A stretch of DNA of 64,000 nt from Heyndrickxia ginsengihumi (GTDB taxonomy: Bacteria > Bacillota > Bacilli > Bacillales > Bacillaceae_C): assembly GCF_011008565.1 (NCBI RefSeq), contig NZ_JAAIWK010000004.1:142851-206850 (forward strand), in the 5' to 3' direction. Below, in pieces: positions 1 through 14,145 of this stretch (its first letter is position 1; each line of letters opens with the position of its first letter). The notes below the pieces were generated by a model. It saw only the letters and a program-made list of their open reading frames with translations, had not been told where the DNA came from and ran no database searches. A program made the translations under genes and the position numbers.

Positions 1-532
<532 letters not shown>

Positions 533-571
533 TTCTCTAGAAACAATTAAAACTATGTAAAGAGCAATTAA

Positions 572-606
572 AGGGGAGCGGGGAAGAATCCCCACTCCCT
601 TTTTAC
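572..606 (+). terminator. Hairpin terminator between gap and pgk
   Basis: GGGAG-GGGGA and TCCCC-CTCCC arms pair around a four-base loop with one C/A mismatch and are followed by TTTTT. Because pgk, tpiA, gpmI and eno follow on the same strand, this probably trims readthrough, giving a high gap-only transcript and a lower amount of the longer operon message. Confidence 0.8.
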
Positions 607-641
607 ATATTGCTTGCCAATTAAAAGGAGGTTCGACAGTC

Positions 642-5482
<4,841 letters not shown>

Positions 5483-5496
5483 TGGCTAATCATTGA

Positions 5497-5542
5497 GCTG
5501 TTTGCTTCCTAGTTATTATTTAGGAAGCAAGCAGCTTTTTTA
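5497..5542 (+). terminator. Terminator of the glycolytic operon
   Basis: A 15-base stem (GCTGTTTGCTTCCTA with TAGGAAGCAAGCAGC, one mismatch) and a 9-base loop are followed by TTTTTTA. It lies 15 bases after the enolase stop. Confidence 0.93.
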
Positions 5543-5656
5543 TTACAAAATCTCTATACTCTGCAAAAAGGTGATGCACGTCCCGTATTGCAGTTCATGA
5601 AGCAATATGATAAACTCAAAATTAACGTATGGTTCGTTGCAGGAGGTGTGTCTTTC

Positions 5657-5890
5657 GTGCATACATTATTAGTGACTTTGTTAATTATTGATGCAATTTT
5701 CCTAATTGCCCTTGTACTATTGCAGTCTGGAAAAAGTGCCGGCTTATCTGGAGCAATTTCTGGAGGTGCGGAACAGCTTTTTGGAAAGCAAAAAGTACGT
5801 GGAATTGATTTAGTGTTGCATCGGATTACGATTGTATTAGCGGTGCTTTTCTTTTTACTTGCAATGGGAATTGCGTATTATGACTTATAA
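5657..5890 (+). CDS. secG: Preprotein translocase subunit SecG
   Basis: Small membrane subunit of the SecYEG channel. Two transmembrane segments (about residues 3-21 and 53-74) flank the family signature [26 protein letters not shown]. The open frame extends upstream to 5588, but the GTG at 5657 follows a perfect AGGAGG by 10 bases and matches the N terminus of B. subtilis SecG, so a 77-residue protein is called. It heads the conserved secG-est-rnr-smpB-ssrA order of Bacilli. Confidence 0.94.
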   Translation: MHTLLVTLLIIDAIFLIALVLLQSGKSAGLSGAISGGAEQLFGKQKVRGIDLVLHRITIVLAVLFFLLAMGIAYYDL

Positions 5891-5904
5891 TTGATATCTT
5901 CATT

Positions 5905-5933
5905 CCTGACCACAGTCGGTCAGGGTTTTTTTT
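5905..5933 (+). terminator. Terminator after secG
   Basis: A 7-bp stem CCTGACC/GGTCAGG with a 6-base loop is followed by a run of eight T after one G. It lies 15 bases after the secG stop and separates secG from est. Confidence 0.85.
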
Positions 5934-6044
5934 ACGATTATGTTTTCCTATGTAAACATATTACTGGAAACTTTCTCCTTTGTTTGTAACAATAAACTTA
6001 GTTGCCAAAAAAGAATTGAACGCGTGATAAAGGGGCTTTGATCT

Positions 6045-6791
6045 ATGAAAATCGTTTTACCAAAACCGTTTACGTTCGAAGCAGGGAAAAGAGCTGTACT
6101 CCTTTTACATGGTTTTACAGGAAATTCTGCAGATGTCCGTATGCTCGGTAGATTTTTAGAGAAAAAAGGATATACATCACATGCACCGCATTATAAAGGA
6201 CACGGTGTACCACCTGAGGAGCTCGTCTCAACTGGTCCAAAAGATTGGTGGCAAGATGTTTTGAACGGATATGAGCATTTAAAAAGTAGAGGCTACAAAG
6301 AAATTGCTGTCGCTGGTTTGTCATTAGGTGGGGTATTTTCCTTGAAATTGGGTTACACTTTACCTGTAAAGGGAATAATACCAATGTGTGCGCCAATGTA
6401 TATTAAAAGCGAAGAAACAATGTATGAGGGTGTCATTCAATATGCTCGGCAATTTAAGAAGTACGAAGGAAAAAGCGAGGAGCAAATTGAAAAAGAAATA
6501 GAAGAGTTTAAAAGGACACCGATGAATACGCTGCAGACCCTGCAACAATTAATTGCGGACGTACGGGCACATGTTGATTTAATTTATGCACCTACTTTTG
6601 TTGTACAAGCAAGAAATGACCATATGATAAATACAGAGAGCGCTAATATTATTTATAATGAAGTTGAATCAGTACAAAAGCAAATTAAATGGTATGAACA
6701 ATCAGGCCATGTTATTACACTCGATCAAGAAAAAGAACAGCTTCATGAAGATGTTTATGAATTTCTTGAATCACTAGATTGGACAGTTTAA
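6045..6791 (+). CDS. est: Carboxylesterase (Est30/YvaK family)
   Basis: Alpha/beta-hydrolase that hydrolyses short-chain carboxyl esters in the cytoplasm; close to B. subtilis YvaK and Geobacillus Est30 by recall. The 248-residue protein has the nucleophile elbow GLSLGG with S93, the acid D192 (ARNDHM) and H222 (SGHVITLD), plus the oxyanion-hole segment LLHGFTGN. There is no signal peptide. RBS AAAGGGG lies upstream. Its natural substrate is unknown. The 25-base gap to rnr suggests co-transcription, an arrangement conserved in Bacilli without a clear functional link to RNA metabolism. Confidence 0.94.
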   Translation: MKIVLPKPFTFEAGKRAVLLLHGFTGNSADVRMLGRFLEKKGYTSHAPHYKGHGVPPEELVSTGPKDWWQDVLNGYEHLKSRGYKEIAVAGLSLGGVFSLKLGYTLPVKGIIPMCAPMYIKSEETMYEGVIQYARQFKKYEGKSEEQIEKEIEEFKRTPMNTLQTLQQLIADVRAHVDLIYAPTFVVQARNDHMINTESANIIYNEVESVQKQIKWYEQSGHVITLDQEKEQLHEDVYEFLESLDWTV

Positions 6792-6819
6792 TCACTCCCG
6801 ATAAAAGGAGGGAATTTTG

Positions 6820-9105
6820 ATGGAGCAAGAATTAATAGAACAAATATTATCTTATATGAAAGAAGAAAGTTATAAGCCTTTGACTGTTCAAGAATTGGAA
6901 CAGGCGATGAATATTACTTCTTCTGCAGACTTTAAAGATTTTGTAAAAGCGCTCGTGCATATGGAAGAAAAGGGACTTGTTGTTAGAACACGAAGCAATC
7001 GTTACGGTTTACCTGAAAAAATGAACTTAGTTCGTGGTAAATTTATTGGTCATCCAAAAGGATTTGCATTTGTTTCGCCAGATGAGCAGGGGCTTGATGA
7101 TATTTTCATCCCGCCACATGAAACGAATAATGCGCTAAATGGAGACACTGTTATCGTTCGTGTTTCGAGAAAAAGCTCGGGGCAAAGACAAGAAGGGACC
7201 ATTGTCCGAATACTTGAACGCGGCCAGCAGGAGATTGTTGGAACGTATGTCGAAAGTAAACATTTTGGCTTCGTTATTCCGGATGATAAAAAATTTGGCA
7301 GTGATATTTTTATTCCGAAAAGTGCCAATGGTGGAGCTGTAGAAGGGCATAAAGTAATTGTGCACCTTACCTCGTATCCAGAAGGTACAAAAAGTGCCGA
7401 AGGAGAAGTTATTCAAATATTAGGGCATAAAAATGATCCTGGTGTTGATATTTTATCGATTATTTATAAACATGGATTGCCACAAGCTTTTCCTGAAGAG
7501 GTACTTGAACAGGCAAATGCTGTTCCGGAAGAAATTGATGAAAATGAAATTGGTAATCGCCGCGACTTAAGAGATCAAGTAATTGTAACCATTGATGGAG
7601 CAGATGCAAAAGATTTGGACGATGCTGTAACCGTGCAAAAACTAGCAAATGGAAACTATAAATTAGGTGTCCATATCGCTGATGTCAGCCATTATGTTCA
7701 GGAAGGATCGCCGATTGATCGTGAAGCATTTGAACGAGGTACAAGTGTTTATTTAGTAGACCGTGTTATTCCAATGATTCCACATCGGTTATCAAATGGA
7801 ATTTGTTCACTTAATCCGAAGGTAAATCGTTTTACACTTTCATGTGAAATGGAAATTGACGAAACCGGTACTGTAGTGAAACATGAAATTTTTGAAAGTA
7901 TAATCAAAACGACAGAGCGAATGACCTATGCAGATGTTAATAAAATTTTGGTTGATCATGATCAAGAAACGATGCAAAGGTATGAATCACTTGTCCCAAT
8001 GTTTAAAACAATGGCAGAGCTTGCTGAAGTTTTACGGCATAAAAGAATGAGCCGCGGGGCAATTGATTTTGATTTTAAGGAAGCAAAAGTGCTTGTAAAT
8101 GAAGAAGGAAAGCCGACAGATGTCGTGATTCGTGAGCGTTCTGTTGCTGAAAAATTAATCGAAGAATTCATGCTGGCAGCAAATGAAACAGTCGCAGAGC
8201 ATTTTTATTGGCTCGATGTTCCGTTTATGTATCGAATTCACGAAGATCCAAAGGAAGATAAACTGCAACGATTTTTTGAATTTATTACAAATTTCGGGCT
8301 AATTGTTCGTGGTACAGCTAACTCAGTTCACCCACGTGCCTTACAAGATATTTTAGATAAGGTAGCAGGTCAGCCAGAAGAAATGGTTGTTTCAACTGTG
8401 ATGTTGCGCTCTATGCAACAAGCAAAATATAATCCTGATTGTATTGGACACTTTGGTTTATCTACAAAGTTTTATACACATTTTACGTCGCCAATTCGCC
8501 GTTATCCTGATTTAATCGTACATCGTTTAATTCGTACGTATTTAATTGAAGGCAAACTTGATGAACATACGAAGGAAAAATGGAATGCAAGCTTACAAGA
8601 AATCGCTGACCATGCATCAAAAATGGAACGTAGAGCAGTTGATGCGGAACGTGATACTGATGAGCTGAAAAAGGCTGAATTTATGGAAGACAAAATTGGT
8701 GAAGTCTATGATGGCATCATTAGTTCTGTTACGAATTTCGGTATGTTTGTTGAACTGCCAAATACGATTGAAGGTCTTGTCCATGTCAGCTATATGACGG
8801 ATGACTATTATCATTTTAATGACCGTCAATTTGCAATGATTGGTGAAAAAACTGGAAATGTTTTTCGTATTGGTGATGAAATTACGATCCGTGTCGTCAA
8901 TGTGAACAAAGAAGAACGCAATATTGACTTTGAAATTGTCGGAATGAAAAATAATCAAAAGAAAGCACCGCAAGATCGGCCGAAAAAAATTGTCAAAGTA
9001 AGATCAGCAAAGGGCGATAAAAAAGACAAGCGGGAACATAAAGAAGAGTGGTCAACAAGACCGCCGAAAAAGAAAAATAAAAAAAGAAAAGCAAAACGTA
9101 AATAA
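6820..9105 (+). CDS. rnr: Ribonuclease R
   Basis: Processive 3'-5' exoribonuclease that degrades structured RNA and, with tmRNA-SmpB, mRNAs from stalled ribosomes. Domains in order: an N-terminal winged helix (about 1-75), two OB/cold-shock-like domains, the RNB catalytic domain (about 245-575) with the metal-binding DAKDLDDAV motif, an S1 domain (about 625-705, starting [11 protein letters not shown]), and a very basic Lys-rich tail of about 50 residues. A TTG one codon upstream (6817) is also possible; the ATG at 6820 is preferred because AAAAGGAGGG is well placed. It sits directly upstream of smpB and ssrA, its partners in rescue. Confidence 0.97.
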   Translation: MEQELIEQILSYMKEESYKPLTVQELEQAMNITSSADFKDFVKALVHMEEKGLVVRTRSNRYGLPEKMNLVRGKFIGHPKGFAFVSPDEQGLDDIFIPPHETNNALNGDTVIVRVSRKSSGQRQEGTIVRILERGQQEIVGTYVESKHFGFVIPDDKKFGSDIFIPKSANGGAVEGHKVIVHLTSYPEGTKSAEGEVIQILGHKNDPGVDILSIIYKHGLPQAFPEEVLEQANAVPEEIDENEIGNRRDLRDQVIVTIDGADAKDLDDAVTVQKLANGNYKLGVHIADVSHYVQEGSPIDREAFERGTSVYLVDRVIPMIPHRLSNGICSLNPKVNRFTLSCEMEIDETGTVVKHEIFESIIKTTERMTYADVNKILVDHDQETMQRYESLVPMFKTMAELAEVLRHKRMSRGAIDFDFKEAKVLVNEEGKPTDVVIRERSVAEKLIEEFMLAANETVAEHFYWLDVPFMYRIHEDPKEDKLQRFFEFITNFGLIVRGTANSVHPRALQDILDKVAGQPEEMVVSTVMLRSMQQAKYNPDCIGHFGLSTKFYTHFTSPIRRYPDLIVHRLIRTYLIEGKLDEHTKEKWNASLQEIADHASKMERRAVDAERDTDELKKAEFMEDKIGEVYDGIISSVTNFGMFVELPNTIEGLVHVSYMTDDYYHFNDRQFAMIGEKTGNVFRIGDEITIRVVNVNKEERNIDFEIVGMKNNQKKAPQDRPKKIVKVRSAKGDKKDKREHKEEWSTRPPKKKNKKRKAKRK

Positions 9106-9198
9106 GGGTCAAACACCACATACAATCTATGAGTTCGCTCTATGTTTTAGATTTGGATTGTGGTGTTCGTCCCTTCGTCAATGAAAGAGGGGAAACAC

Positions 9199-9663
9199 AT
9201 GCCTAAAGGTGAAGGAAAAGTTATTGCTCAAAATAGGAAGGCTAATCATGATTATTTTATAGAAGAAACATATGAAGCAGGGATAGTGCTTCAAGGGACT
9301 GAAATTAAATCGATTCGTGCTGGACGTGTCAATTTAAAAGATTCATTTGCCCGAATTGAAAAGGGAGAAGTGTTTTTATATAATATGCATATTAGCCCAT
9401 ATGAGCAAGGAAATCGTTATAATCATGATCCTTTAAGAACGAGAAAATTACTTCTTCAACGCAAGCAAATCAATAAATTGATTGGTGAAACGAAGGAACA
9501 AGGATATTCTTTAGTTCCATTAAAAATGTATATTAAAAATGGATATGCGAAAGTTTTAATTGGACTAGCACGTGGTAAAAAGAATTATGATAAACGTGAG
9601 GATTTAAAGAAAAAAGAAGCGAAACGCGAAATTGAAAGAGCGTTTAAAGCAAAGCAATATTAA
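9199..9663 (+). CDS. smpB: SsrA-binding protein SmpB
   Basis: Binds the tRNA-like end of tmRNA and delivers it to the empty A site of stalled ribosomes. The start MPKGxGKVIAQN, the [13 protein letters not shown] and [16 protein letters not shown] blocks and the C-terminal [23 protein letters not shown] tail, which occupies the mRNA channel, are typical. The open frame reaches back to 9160, but the ATG at 9199 follows AAAGAGGGG and matches the homologous N terminus, giving 154 residues. It lies between rnr and ssrA. Confidence 0.97.
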   Translation: MPKGEGKVIAQNRKANHDYFIEETYEAGIVLQGTEIKSIRAGRVNLKDSFARIEKGEVFLYNMHISPYEQGNRYNHDPLRTRKLLLQRKQINKLIGETKEQGYSLVPLKMYIKNGYAKVLIGLARGKKNYDKREDLKKKEAKREIERAFKAKQY

Positions 9664-9679
9664 TGGAAAAACTTAACGT

Positions 9680-9707
9680 TTGAATAATGATGTTTTCATG
9701 ATATAAT
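9680..9707 (+). promoter_or_regulatory. Candidate sigma-A promoter for ssrA
   Basis: TTGAAT, 16 bases, TATAAT. The -10 box is perfect. Transcription would start near 9714, leaving a leader of about 64 bases to be removed by 5' processing before the mature tmRNA end near 9778. Confidence 0.7.
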
Positions 9708-9777
9708 AATTTATGTAACGAAGCCAGTTAATGCAATTTGCTTAAACATCTCAATCTATATTGTTCCTTTTTTATAC

Positions 9778-10139
9778 GGGGACGTTACGGATTCGACAGG
9801 GATAGTTTGAGCTTAAGTTGCGAGCCGAGGGGTCGTCCTCGTAAAAACGCAAGCCTAAATATAACTGGCAAATCTAAACAAAACCTCGCTTTAGCTGCCT
9901 AATAAGCACTAAGCGGATCCTCCCTCCATCGCCCATGTGGTAGGGTCAGGGTCTCAACTTTAGTGGGCTACGCCGGTTGTCCTCCGCCTGGGGACGATGG
10001 AAGAGATGAATCAGGCTAGCACTTCGGACGCCCGTCGATAGGCAGAAGAAGCTGCGAAACGAAAATATATCGACTACGCTCGTAGATGCTTAGGTGTCGA
10101 TATTTCTGGACGTGGGTTCGACTCCCACCGTCTCCACCA
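9778..10139 (+). ncRNA. ssrA: tmRNA (transfer-messenger RNA)
   Basis: Rescues stalled ribosomes by acting first as alanyl-tRNA and then as template for a degradation tag. The 5' end GGGGACGUUACGGAUUCGACAGGGAUAG and the 3' end GUUCGACUCCCACCGUCUCCACCA form the tRNA-like domain; CCA is encoded. The tag frame runs from GGC at 9867 to GCC at 9899 followed by TAATAA (9900), encoding GKSKQNLALAA, so the tag with its initial alanine is AGKSKQNLALAA. The ends ALAA are recognised by ClpXP-type proteases. Pseudoknot regions with GC-rich stems fill 9905-10080. Directly follows smpB. Confidence 0.98.
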
Positions 10140-10175
10140 AATACATAATTAACCATTTGGTGGTATACATACAAA

Positions 10176-10218
10176 TATAAAGCATAAGTTTTCCGAATGG
10201 AGAGCTTATGCTTTATTT
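10176..10218 (+). terminator. Terminator of ssrA
   Basis: ATAAAGCATAAG pairs with CTTATGCTTTAT (12 bp) around a 16-base loop, followed by TTATTATAT. It lies about 36 bases past the tmRNA CCA end. Confidence 0.75.
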
Positions 10219-10252
10219 ATTATATGGGGCTTTCCAAGAGTGGGAAACAATA

Positions 10253-11323
10253 TTATTTGCTTGTTTCCCGACGTATAACAGGCGCAACCTCGGTTGCCAG
10301 TTTTTCGATATTTTCCGCCACTTTTTTAAATGGCATACCGCCTATGTCCATTTGGGCAATAAATCGTTGATGACCGAACAGTTCATATTGGCGCATAATT
10401 TTTTCGATAATTTGCTGCGGACTTCCTACAAATAATGCAGTATCAGGTCCACATATTTGTTCAAAATCTTCTTTAGAGATAGGGGTATTCGTTTCAGATG
10501 GCTGTTTGGAATATCCCCAATAATTTAAGTAATAAGGAAAGAATTCATCTTTTGCCTTTTGACTCGTTTCCGAAATATAGCAATGCCCTGTTACTCCGAC
10601 CTTCAAGTCTTCCTGTGCATGACCAGCCTCACGAGCAGACTGATGATATATATCGACAAGCGGTTTAAAACGGGCGGGATCTCCTCCAAGTATTGCCAGT
10701 GCTAACCCTGTTCCCAATCTTCCTGCTCTGGCAGCACTTTCTAAAGTTCCACCAACTCCGATCCATACCGGAAGATGCTTCTGGACAGGGCGCGGTGAAA
10801 TTTCTGCATCCATTAATTCTGAACGAAATTGTCCTTTCCAAGAAACTTTTTCACTTGAGTTCAGCTTCAAAAGTAAATCAATGTTTTCTTCGAATAATTG
10901 ATCATAATGTTCAAAGCTATAACCAAATAAGGGGAAGCACTCTATAAAGGCCCCGCGTCCAACCATCATTTCCGCACGCCCATCTGATAGAAGATCAAGG
11001 GTAGCAAAATCTTCAAAAAGACGGACAGGATCAATTGTACTTAATACGGTCGTAGCACTTGTCAGCTTGATTTGTTTTGTTGTTTGTGCAATCGCAGACA
11101 AAACAATCGCCGGTGCAGATACGGCGTAGTCAAGACGATGATGTTCGCCGACGCCAAACACATCTAACCCTGCCTCATCAGCCATTTTCGCTGCTTTAAT
11201 GATTTCTTGAATACGTTGTTTTGTACTGACCGTTTTTCCAGTATGTGGATCTTGTCTTACATCAGCCAATGAATATATTCCGATTTCCATACCGGCATGT
11301 TTGCCTGCGAGATCTTCCTTCAT
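10253..11323 (-). CDS. Luciferase-like flavin-dependent monooxygenase
   Basis: Member of the bacterial luciferase-like (LLM) family, using reduced FMN to oxygenate an organic substrate; the 356-residue sequence resembles the Atu2307/SP_0267-type LLM subgroup by recall. Visible motifs include GVGEHHRLDYAVSAPA near the N terminus, ATTVLSTIDPVRLFEDFATLDLLSDGR, the phosphate-binding MVGRGAF and the LPVWIGVGGTLESA strand. The start is supported by TAGGAGGAGAG 8 bases upstream; a Met 11 codons later (MEIGIYSL) is the only alternative. No flavin reductase is adjacent. The substrate is unknown. It is convergent with ssrA and divergent from the MFS exporter. Confidence 0.88.
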   Translation of the reverse strand: MKEDLAGKHAGMEIGIYSLADVRQDPHTGKTVSTKQRIQEIIKAAKMADEAGLDVFGVGEHHRLDYAVSAPAIVLSAIAQTTKQIKLTSATTVLSTIDPVRLFEDFATLDLLSDGRAEMMVGRGAFIECFPLFGYSFEHYDQLFEENIDLLLKLNSSEKVSWKGQFRSELMDAEISPRPVQKHLPVWIGVGGTLESAARAGRLGTGLALAILGGDPARFKPLVDIYHQSAREAGHAQEDLKVGVTGHCYISETSQKAKDEFFPYYLNYWGYSKQPSETNTPISKEDFEQICGPDTALFVGSPQQIIEKIMRQYELFGHQRFIAQMDIGGMPFKKVAENIEKLATEVAPVIRRETSK

Positions 11324-11787
11324 GTTTCTCTCCTCCTACAATTCTACAATTAAAATATTGGTGTTTAGGGAAATTTCTCTGTTAAAGTACGGATAGGACT
11401 TCCAATAAAGTAATTTCCCTACTTGTATGAAAGCTCATCATTCTTCTGTAACTTCACCAATTATCAGTTTTACTTATAGCATATTCTTACGATCCGAATG
11501 GGTACCCAACCTAATGCAAGTATTATTTAAATAAGCATGATAGAGAACGATTCCATTAGCGGGACAATTAAACACAGTTGAAACAATGTTTATGACTGCT
11601 TAATTCAAAAGGGATTAGAAGAATTTATAAATACTTTTGTAAGTTTACTTATTGCTTAAAAATGAGGGTTAATATAATATGGAAGTCACATTCATATTAT
11701 ATTGACAGTAACTTTCATTTGTTATAAACTTTCTTTATGAATTTACCTTCAAGATATATATTTTGAAAATGGAGAGGCGGAGTAATA
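11324..11787. other. Intergenic region between the LLM gene and the MFS exporter
   Basis: This 464-base AT-rich divergent intergenic region holds the inverted repeat at 11671-11703 and a TTGACA at 11702-11707 with a TATAAA 15 bases later, a somewhat short-spaced candidate promoter for the exporter. No small ORF with a credible RBS was seen in the rest. Confidence 0.6.
11671..11703 (+). promoter_or_regulatory. Inverted repeat, candidate operator upstream of MFS exporter
   Basis: Perfect 11-bp arms AATATAATATG and CATATTATATT separated by 11 bases, 85 bases before the exporter start. The right arm overlaps the TTGACA -35-like box at 11702. It could be the binding site of the TetR regulator encoded just downstream of the exporter; this link is inference. 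Confidence 0.5.
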
Positions 11788-13293
11788 ATGGGAACTAAGG
11801 AAACAAAGAAATGGTGGATATTGGGAGCATTATCATTTGCGTTATTAGCTGTTGGTCTTGATATGACCGTATTAAATGTTGCTCTTCCAACATTGGCTAC
11901 TTCATTGAATGCTTCTACAAGTCAATTACAATGGTTCGCAGATTCATATAATCTTGTGTTAGCAGCGTTGTTATTACCAGCAGGAATGCTTGGTGACCGA
12001 TACGGCCGTAAAAAGATGCTGTTAATTGCTTTACTTGTCTTTGGAGCAGGATCAATTGGTTGTGCTAATTCTGATTCTCCAGAGATGCTAATCTCTATGC
12101 GCGTATTTTTAGGGTTAGGTGCCGCATTTCTTTTGCCTTTGTCAATATCAGTTTTACCTGTTTTTTTTCATGGTGAAGAACGGTCAAGGGCGATGATGAT
12201 TTGGGCAATAACGAATATGTTAGGAATACCTTTAGGACCGATTGTTGGAGGGTGGTTGTTAAAGCACTTCGAATGGGGTTCAGTATTTTGGATCAATATA
12301 CCTTTTGTTGTCATTGGTCTAGTTGCAATTTCTTTCTTAATGCCAGAAAATAGCAGCAAGATTTCTTCAAAGATTGATTATCTTGGGATATTTACATCTA
12401 GTATTGGATTAACGATGGTCACATACGCAGTTATTAGAGCAGGTGAAAAAGGTTGGAGTGATGCTAGTGTTATCATTTTATTAATTGTTGGTGTAGTGAT
12501 TTTGGGAATATTTACGATATGGCAACGTTATACGAAGCATCCACTTATTGATCTATCATTATTTCGTTCTGCTAGTTTTACTTGGGGATCAATTTTAGCT
12601 ACATTAGTTTCTTTCGCGATGTTTGGTTTACTTTTTGCAATTCCTCAATTTTTTCAGGCAGTGAAAGGATATGATACATTTGGAACTGGACTTCGCCTAT
12701 TACCTATGATTGCTGGCTTAATGGTTGGAGCGAAGATTTCAGATCAGTTAAGCAAGAGAATTGGGAGCAAGAATAACGTCGCAATTGGTTTTCTAGTGCT
12801 AGCGATCGGATTAGGAATTGGCGCATGGACAGATCTAGAAAGCGGCTATTGGTTCGCTGCTCTATGGATAACTATTTCAGGAATTGGTCTTGGATTATCA
12901 CTGCCTAACTCAATGGACGCGGCACTTGCTGAATTGTCTGCAGAAAGAAGCGGAATTGGTTCTGCACTTATTATGGCACTTCGGCAGGTTGGAGGGACTA
13001 TTGGCGTGGCGATTTTAGGTACGGTCATTAATTCAAGCTATCGTCATCATTTAAATATGAAAGGTTTACCATCGACGGTAACGGAAAAGGTGGAGCAAAG
13101 TGTTTCTGCAGGAGTTGTGATTGCTAAACAATTAAAATTTAATAGATTATTAGACTCTGTTCAAAAAGCATTTATTCATGGAATGGATATGATGTTAATT
13201 GGATGTTCAGGCATCGCTATAATCGGTTGTCTGCTTGCTTTTTTATTCTTGCCCCATAAACAACATGGTGCAAAGAAGGCAAACAAAGCTTGA
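11788..13293 (+). CDS. MFS multidrug exporter, DHA2 (14-TM, EmrB/QacA) type
   Basis: Proton-driven drug/H+ antiporter of the plasma membrane. The 501 residues contain about 14 hydrophobic segments, motif D1 LDMTVLNVALP in TM1, motif A GMLGDRYGRKK after TM2, and a motif-C-like GIPLGPIVGGW in TM5. RBS GGAGAGGCGGAG precedes the ATG. A TetR-family gene starts about 90 bases after its stop on the same strand, the usual arrangement for a locally controlled exporter. The drug profile cannot be read from the sequence. Confidence 0.93.
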   Translation: MGTKETKKWWILGALSFALLAVGLDMTVLNVALPTLATSLNASTSQLQWFADSYNLVLAALLLPAGMLGDRYGRKKMLLIALLVFGAGSIGCANSDSPEMLISMRVFLGLGAAFLLPLSISVLPVFFHGEERSRAMMIWAITNMLGIPLGPIVGGWLLKHFEWGSVFWINIPFVVIGLVAISFLMPENSSKISSKIDYLGIFTSSIGLTMVTYAVIRAGEKGWSDASVIILLIVGVVILGIFTIWQRYTKHPLIDLSLFRSASFTWGSILATLVSFAMFGLLFAIPQFFQAVKGYDTFGTGLRLLPMIAGLMVGAKISDQLSKRIGSKNNVAIGFLVLAIGLGIGAWTDLESGYWFAALWITISGIGLGLSLPNSMDAALAELSAERSGIGSALIMALRQVGGTIGVAILGTVINSSYRHHLNMKGLPSTVTEKVEQSVSAGVVIAKQLKFNRLLDSVQKAFIHGMDMMLIGCSGIAIIGCLLAFLFLPHKQHGAKKANKA

Positions 13294-13333
13294 TCAAATA
13301 TTGTGCCTCCCAGCATAAAATTGTAAACTAGAT

Positions 13334-13346
13334 AGTATCGGATACT
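13334..13346 (+). promoter_or_regulatory. Short palindrome upstream of the TetR gene
   Basis: AGTATC-G-GATACT is a perfect odd palindrome 40 bases before the regulator start. It may be an autoregulatory operator, but it does not match the arms of the inverted repeat at 11671-11703. Confidence 0.35.
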
Positions 13347-13385
13347 TATTGAAAATGGGTACAATTGTATGGCGGGGGTGAAAAC

Positions 13386-13985
13386 TTGTCTATCGAAAAT
13401 CAGCAAAAACCGAGTCTGCGTGAACGAAAAAAGGCGAAGACAAGGGCAATTATTCAGCAAAATGCATTGCGTTTATTTCGTGAAAAGGGATATACGGAGA
13501 CGACAGTCGAACAGATTGCTGAAGCTTCTGAAGTTTCTTCAAGCACTTTTTTTCGGTATTTTCCAACGAAGGAATCTGTCGTGTTGGATGATGATTATGA
13601 TGTAATGTTAGTTGAAGAATTCAAAAAACAGCCAAAGGAATTAAGTCCGATTCAAGCATGCCGAGTTGCTGTAAAAGCGGTGTTTTCTAGACTTCCAGAA
13701 GAGGAAATGCAAGCAATTAAGGAGAGAGTGGAATTAACGTTAGGTGTTCCAGAATTACGTGTTGCATCTTTTACGCATTTTACAAATACAATTGAAATGA
13801 TCTCGCAAATTGTTGCTGAAAGAGTTGGATGTGATTTTGAAGACCAAGCAATTATAGTATTCTCAGGCTCGCTTGTAGGTGCAATGATGTCAGTGTGGAT
13901 GTATGTCTTTAAACATCCAGAAAGCGATATTTTAGAGGCAATTGATGATGCTTTAGCATTATTAGAATCCGGATTACCTTTATAA
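13386..13985 (+). CDS. TetR/AcrR family transcriptional regulator
   Basis: DNA-binding repressor with an N-terminal helix-turn-helix (about residues 12-58: LFREKGYTETTVEQIAEASEVS and STFFRYFPTKE) and an all-helical ligand-binding C-terminal domain. The frame opens at TTG 13365, but the TTG at 13386 follows GGCGGGGGTG by 5 bases and is preferred, giving 199 residues (MSIENQQKPSLRERKK). It is downstream of, and co-directional with, the DHA2 exporter and probably controls it. The inducer is unknown. Confidence 0.88.
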   Translation: MSIENQQKPSLRERKKAKTRAIIQQNALRLFREKGYTETTVEQIAEASEVSSSTFFRYFPTKESVVLDDDYDVMLVEEFKKQPKELSPIQACRVAVKAVFSRLPEEEMQAIKERVELTLGVPELRVASFTHFTNTIEMISQIVAERVGCDFEDQAIIVFSGSLVGAMMSVWMYVFKHPESDILEAIDDALALLESGLPL

Positions 13986-13996
13986 ATAGTTGAAAT

Positions 13997-14041
13997 GCCG
14001 AATAGGTGATAATCGATAAATATCACTTATTCGGCTTTTTT
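13997..14041 (+). terminator. Terminator after the TetR gene
   Basis: GCCGAATAGGTGATA pairs with TATCACTTATTCGGC with one internal mismatch around a 9-base loop, followed by TTTTTTATT. Confidence 0.88.
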
Positions 14042-14145
14042 ATTAGGATAAGTATGCTAAAAGTGAGTAATTTCTACACTCATTTGTTGCAAACTCTATG
14101 AGGCTTACAAACTGAGTCTCAAACGACATCAGCTGTCCTATTTTC

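Noticed and set aside
10208..10435. 75-residue frame after ssrA
   Set aside because: It starts inside the ssrA terminator and continues antisense to the monooxygenase gene.
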